The notes under the pieces: generated by a model
The model's input: the letters and a program-made list of their open reading frames with translations, nothing else
Told to the model about the DNA's origin: nothing
The model's database searches: none
Program-made: the position numbers and the translations under genes
Shown here: positions 5,989 through 6,384 of the stretch, piece after piece
Position numbering within the stretch: the first letter of the stretch is position 1
Layout: each line of letters starts with the position of its first letter
Source: JANNHK01 sp034408875
GTDB taxonomy: Bacteria; Actinomycetota; Acidimicrobiia; IMCC26256; PALSA-610
DNA: 6,384 nucleotides
NCBI GenBank assembly: GCA_034408875.1
Contig: JAWXCJ010000330.1
Span: forward strand, 1-6,384
Direction of reading: 5' to 3'

Positions 5989-6105
5989 ATGACTCGACCG
6001 GCGATTGCGATCACCAGACACGGCACGATGGGCGAGGTTCTGGAGGCGCTCGGTTCGGCGGTGTCGGAGACCGAGGGTTGCCAGAGCTCGGACGGGGCGC
6101 GATGA
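5989..6105 (+). CDS. 38-codon ORF between the suf promoter and sufB
   Basis: ATG 5989 is preceded by AGGGAG (5975-5980) with an 8-base gap, a better ribosome binding site than sufB itself has. The 38-residue product starts MTRPAIAITRHGTMGEVLEA, has one likely amphipathic helix (about 14-26), a single cysteine near the end (C31), and no membrane segment. Its stop overlaps the sufB start (ATGA, 6102-6105), so ribosomes finishing it would reinitiate on sufB. I do not recognise it. It may be a leader peptide whose main role is coupling, or a small SUF-associated protein. An in-frame ATG at 5953 would add 12 residues but lies at or before the predicted transcription start. The position between promoter and sufB, the spacing and the overlap all argue that it is translated. 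Confidence 0.6.
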   Translation: MTRPAIAITRHGTMGEVLEALGSAVSETEGCQSSDGAR

Positions 6106-6384
6106 CCGACGTGTCGAGCGAGGTCCGCGAGCTTGCCGGCCGGGAGTACCAGTACGGGTTCGTGACTGATCTCGAGACCGACGTCGCGCCTCGGGGGCTG
6201 AACGAGGACGTCATCCGGCTGATCTCGGCGAAGAAGAACGAGCCGGACTGGATGCTCGAGTGGCGCCTCAAGGCCTACCGAGGTTGGCTCACGATGGAGG
6301 AGCCCAGCTGGCAGAAGGCCCGCTACGCGCCGATCGACTACCAGGACATCATCTACTACGCCGCCCCCAAGCCGAAGGTGGCGC
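6102..6384 (+). CDS. sufB: Fe-S cluster assembly scaffold protein SufB (5' part only)
   Basis: The first 94 residues of SufB, cut by the window end. SufB, with SufC (ATPase) and SufD, forms the cytosolic SufBC2D scaffold on which iron-sulfur clusters are built. The N-terminal region is highly characteristic: YGFVTDLETDVAPRGLNEDV at about 18-37, then ISAKKNEPDWMLEWRLKAYR at 41-60, and YAPIDYQDIIYYAAPK at 75-90. The ATG 6102 start overlaps the preceding 38-codon ORF (ATGA). Its own ribosome binding site is weak (GGGG at 6094-6097, four bases away), so coupled translation is likely. It is probably controlled by the divergent sufR through the inverted repeats at 5923-5948. sufD, sufC and the rest would be expected beyond the window. 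Confidence 0.96.
   Translation, partial: MTDVSSEVRELAGREYQYGFVTDLETDVAPRGLNEDVIRLISAKKNEPDWMLEWRLKAYRGWLTMEEPSWQKARYAPIDYQDIIYYAAPKPKVA

Noticed and set aside
4831..6384. Duplicate of the tRNA-Arg 3' end as an attachment-site repeat
   Set aside because: I scanned the rest of the window for the T-arm/acceptor sequence and found no second copy, so an integrated element within the window is not supported.

Overview
The window is GC-rich, densely coding DNA with short, overlapping genes and strong third-position GC. It looks like an actinobacterial chromosome. Three features support this: the argS-lysA gene pair, the HxGG form of the ArgS HIGH motif, and a SufR-type regulator beside sufB. A lineage near Acidimicrobiia is my guess, not something the sequence proves.

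Layout: (1) 1-3017, minus strand: argS (arginyl-tRNA synthetase) runs into lysA (diaminopimelate decarboxylase) with a 4-base ATGA overlap, joining arginine charging to the last step of lysine biosynthesis. Bases 1-69, downstream of lysA, hold nothing I can name. (2) 3018-3169: a divergent intergenic region with a plausible promoter facing each way. (3) 3170-4716, plus strand: a diguanylate cyclase with a GAF-like N-terminus and intact GGDEF and I-site motifs, overlapping by GTGA a conserved-looking protein of unknown function with an internal repeat. (4) 4780-4854: tRNA-Arg(CCG) with encoded CCA, followed by two back-to-back hairpins. (5) 4855-5171: 317 bases without a secure gene; it contains a possible 61-codon minus-strand ORF with coding-like base periodicity and a short 12-bp tandem repeat. 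(6) 5172-6384: a divergent iron-sulfur (SUF) locus. sufR, an HTH repressor with three C-terminal cysteines, reads left. A strong promoter with two inverted repeats reads right into a 38-codon ORF that is translationally coupled (ATGA) to sufB, which is cut by the window end.

The genes are mostly housekeeping. The least ordinary parts are the divergent suf control region with its small coupled ORF, the GGDEF/unknown-protein pair, and the possible remnant beside the tRNA. I see no CRISPR array, intact insertion sequence or defence system.
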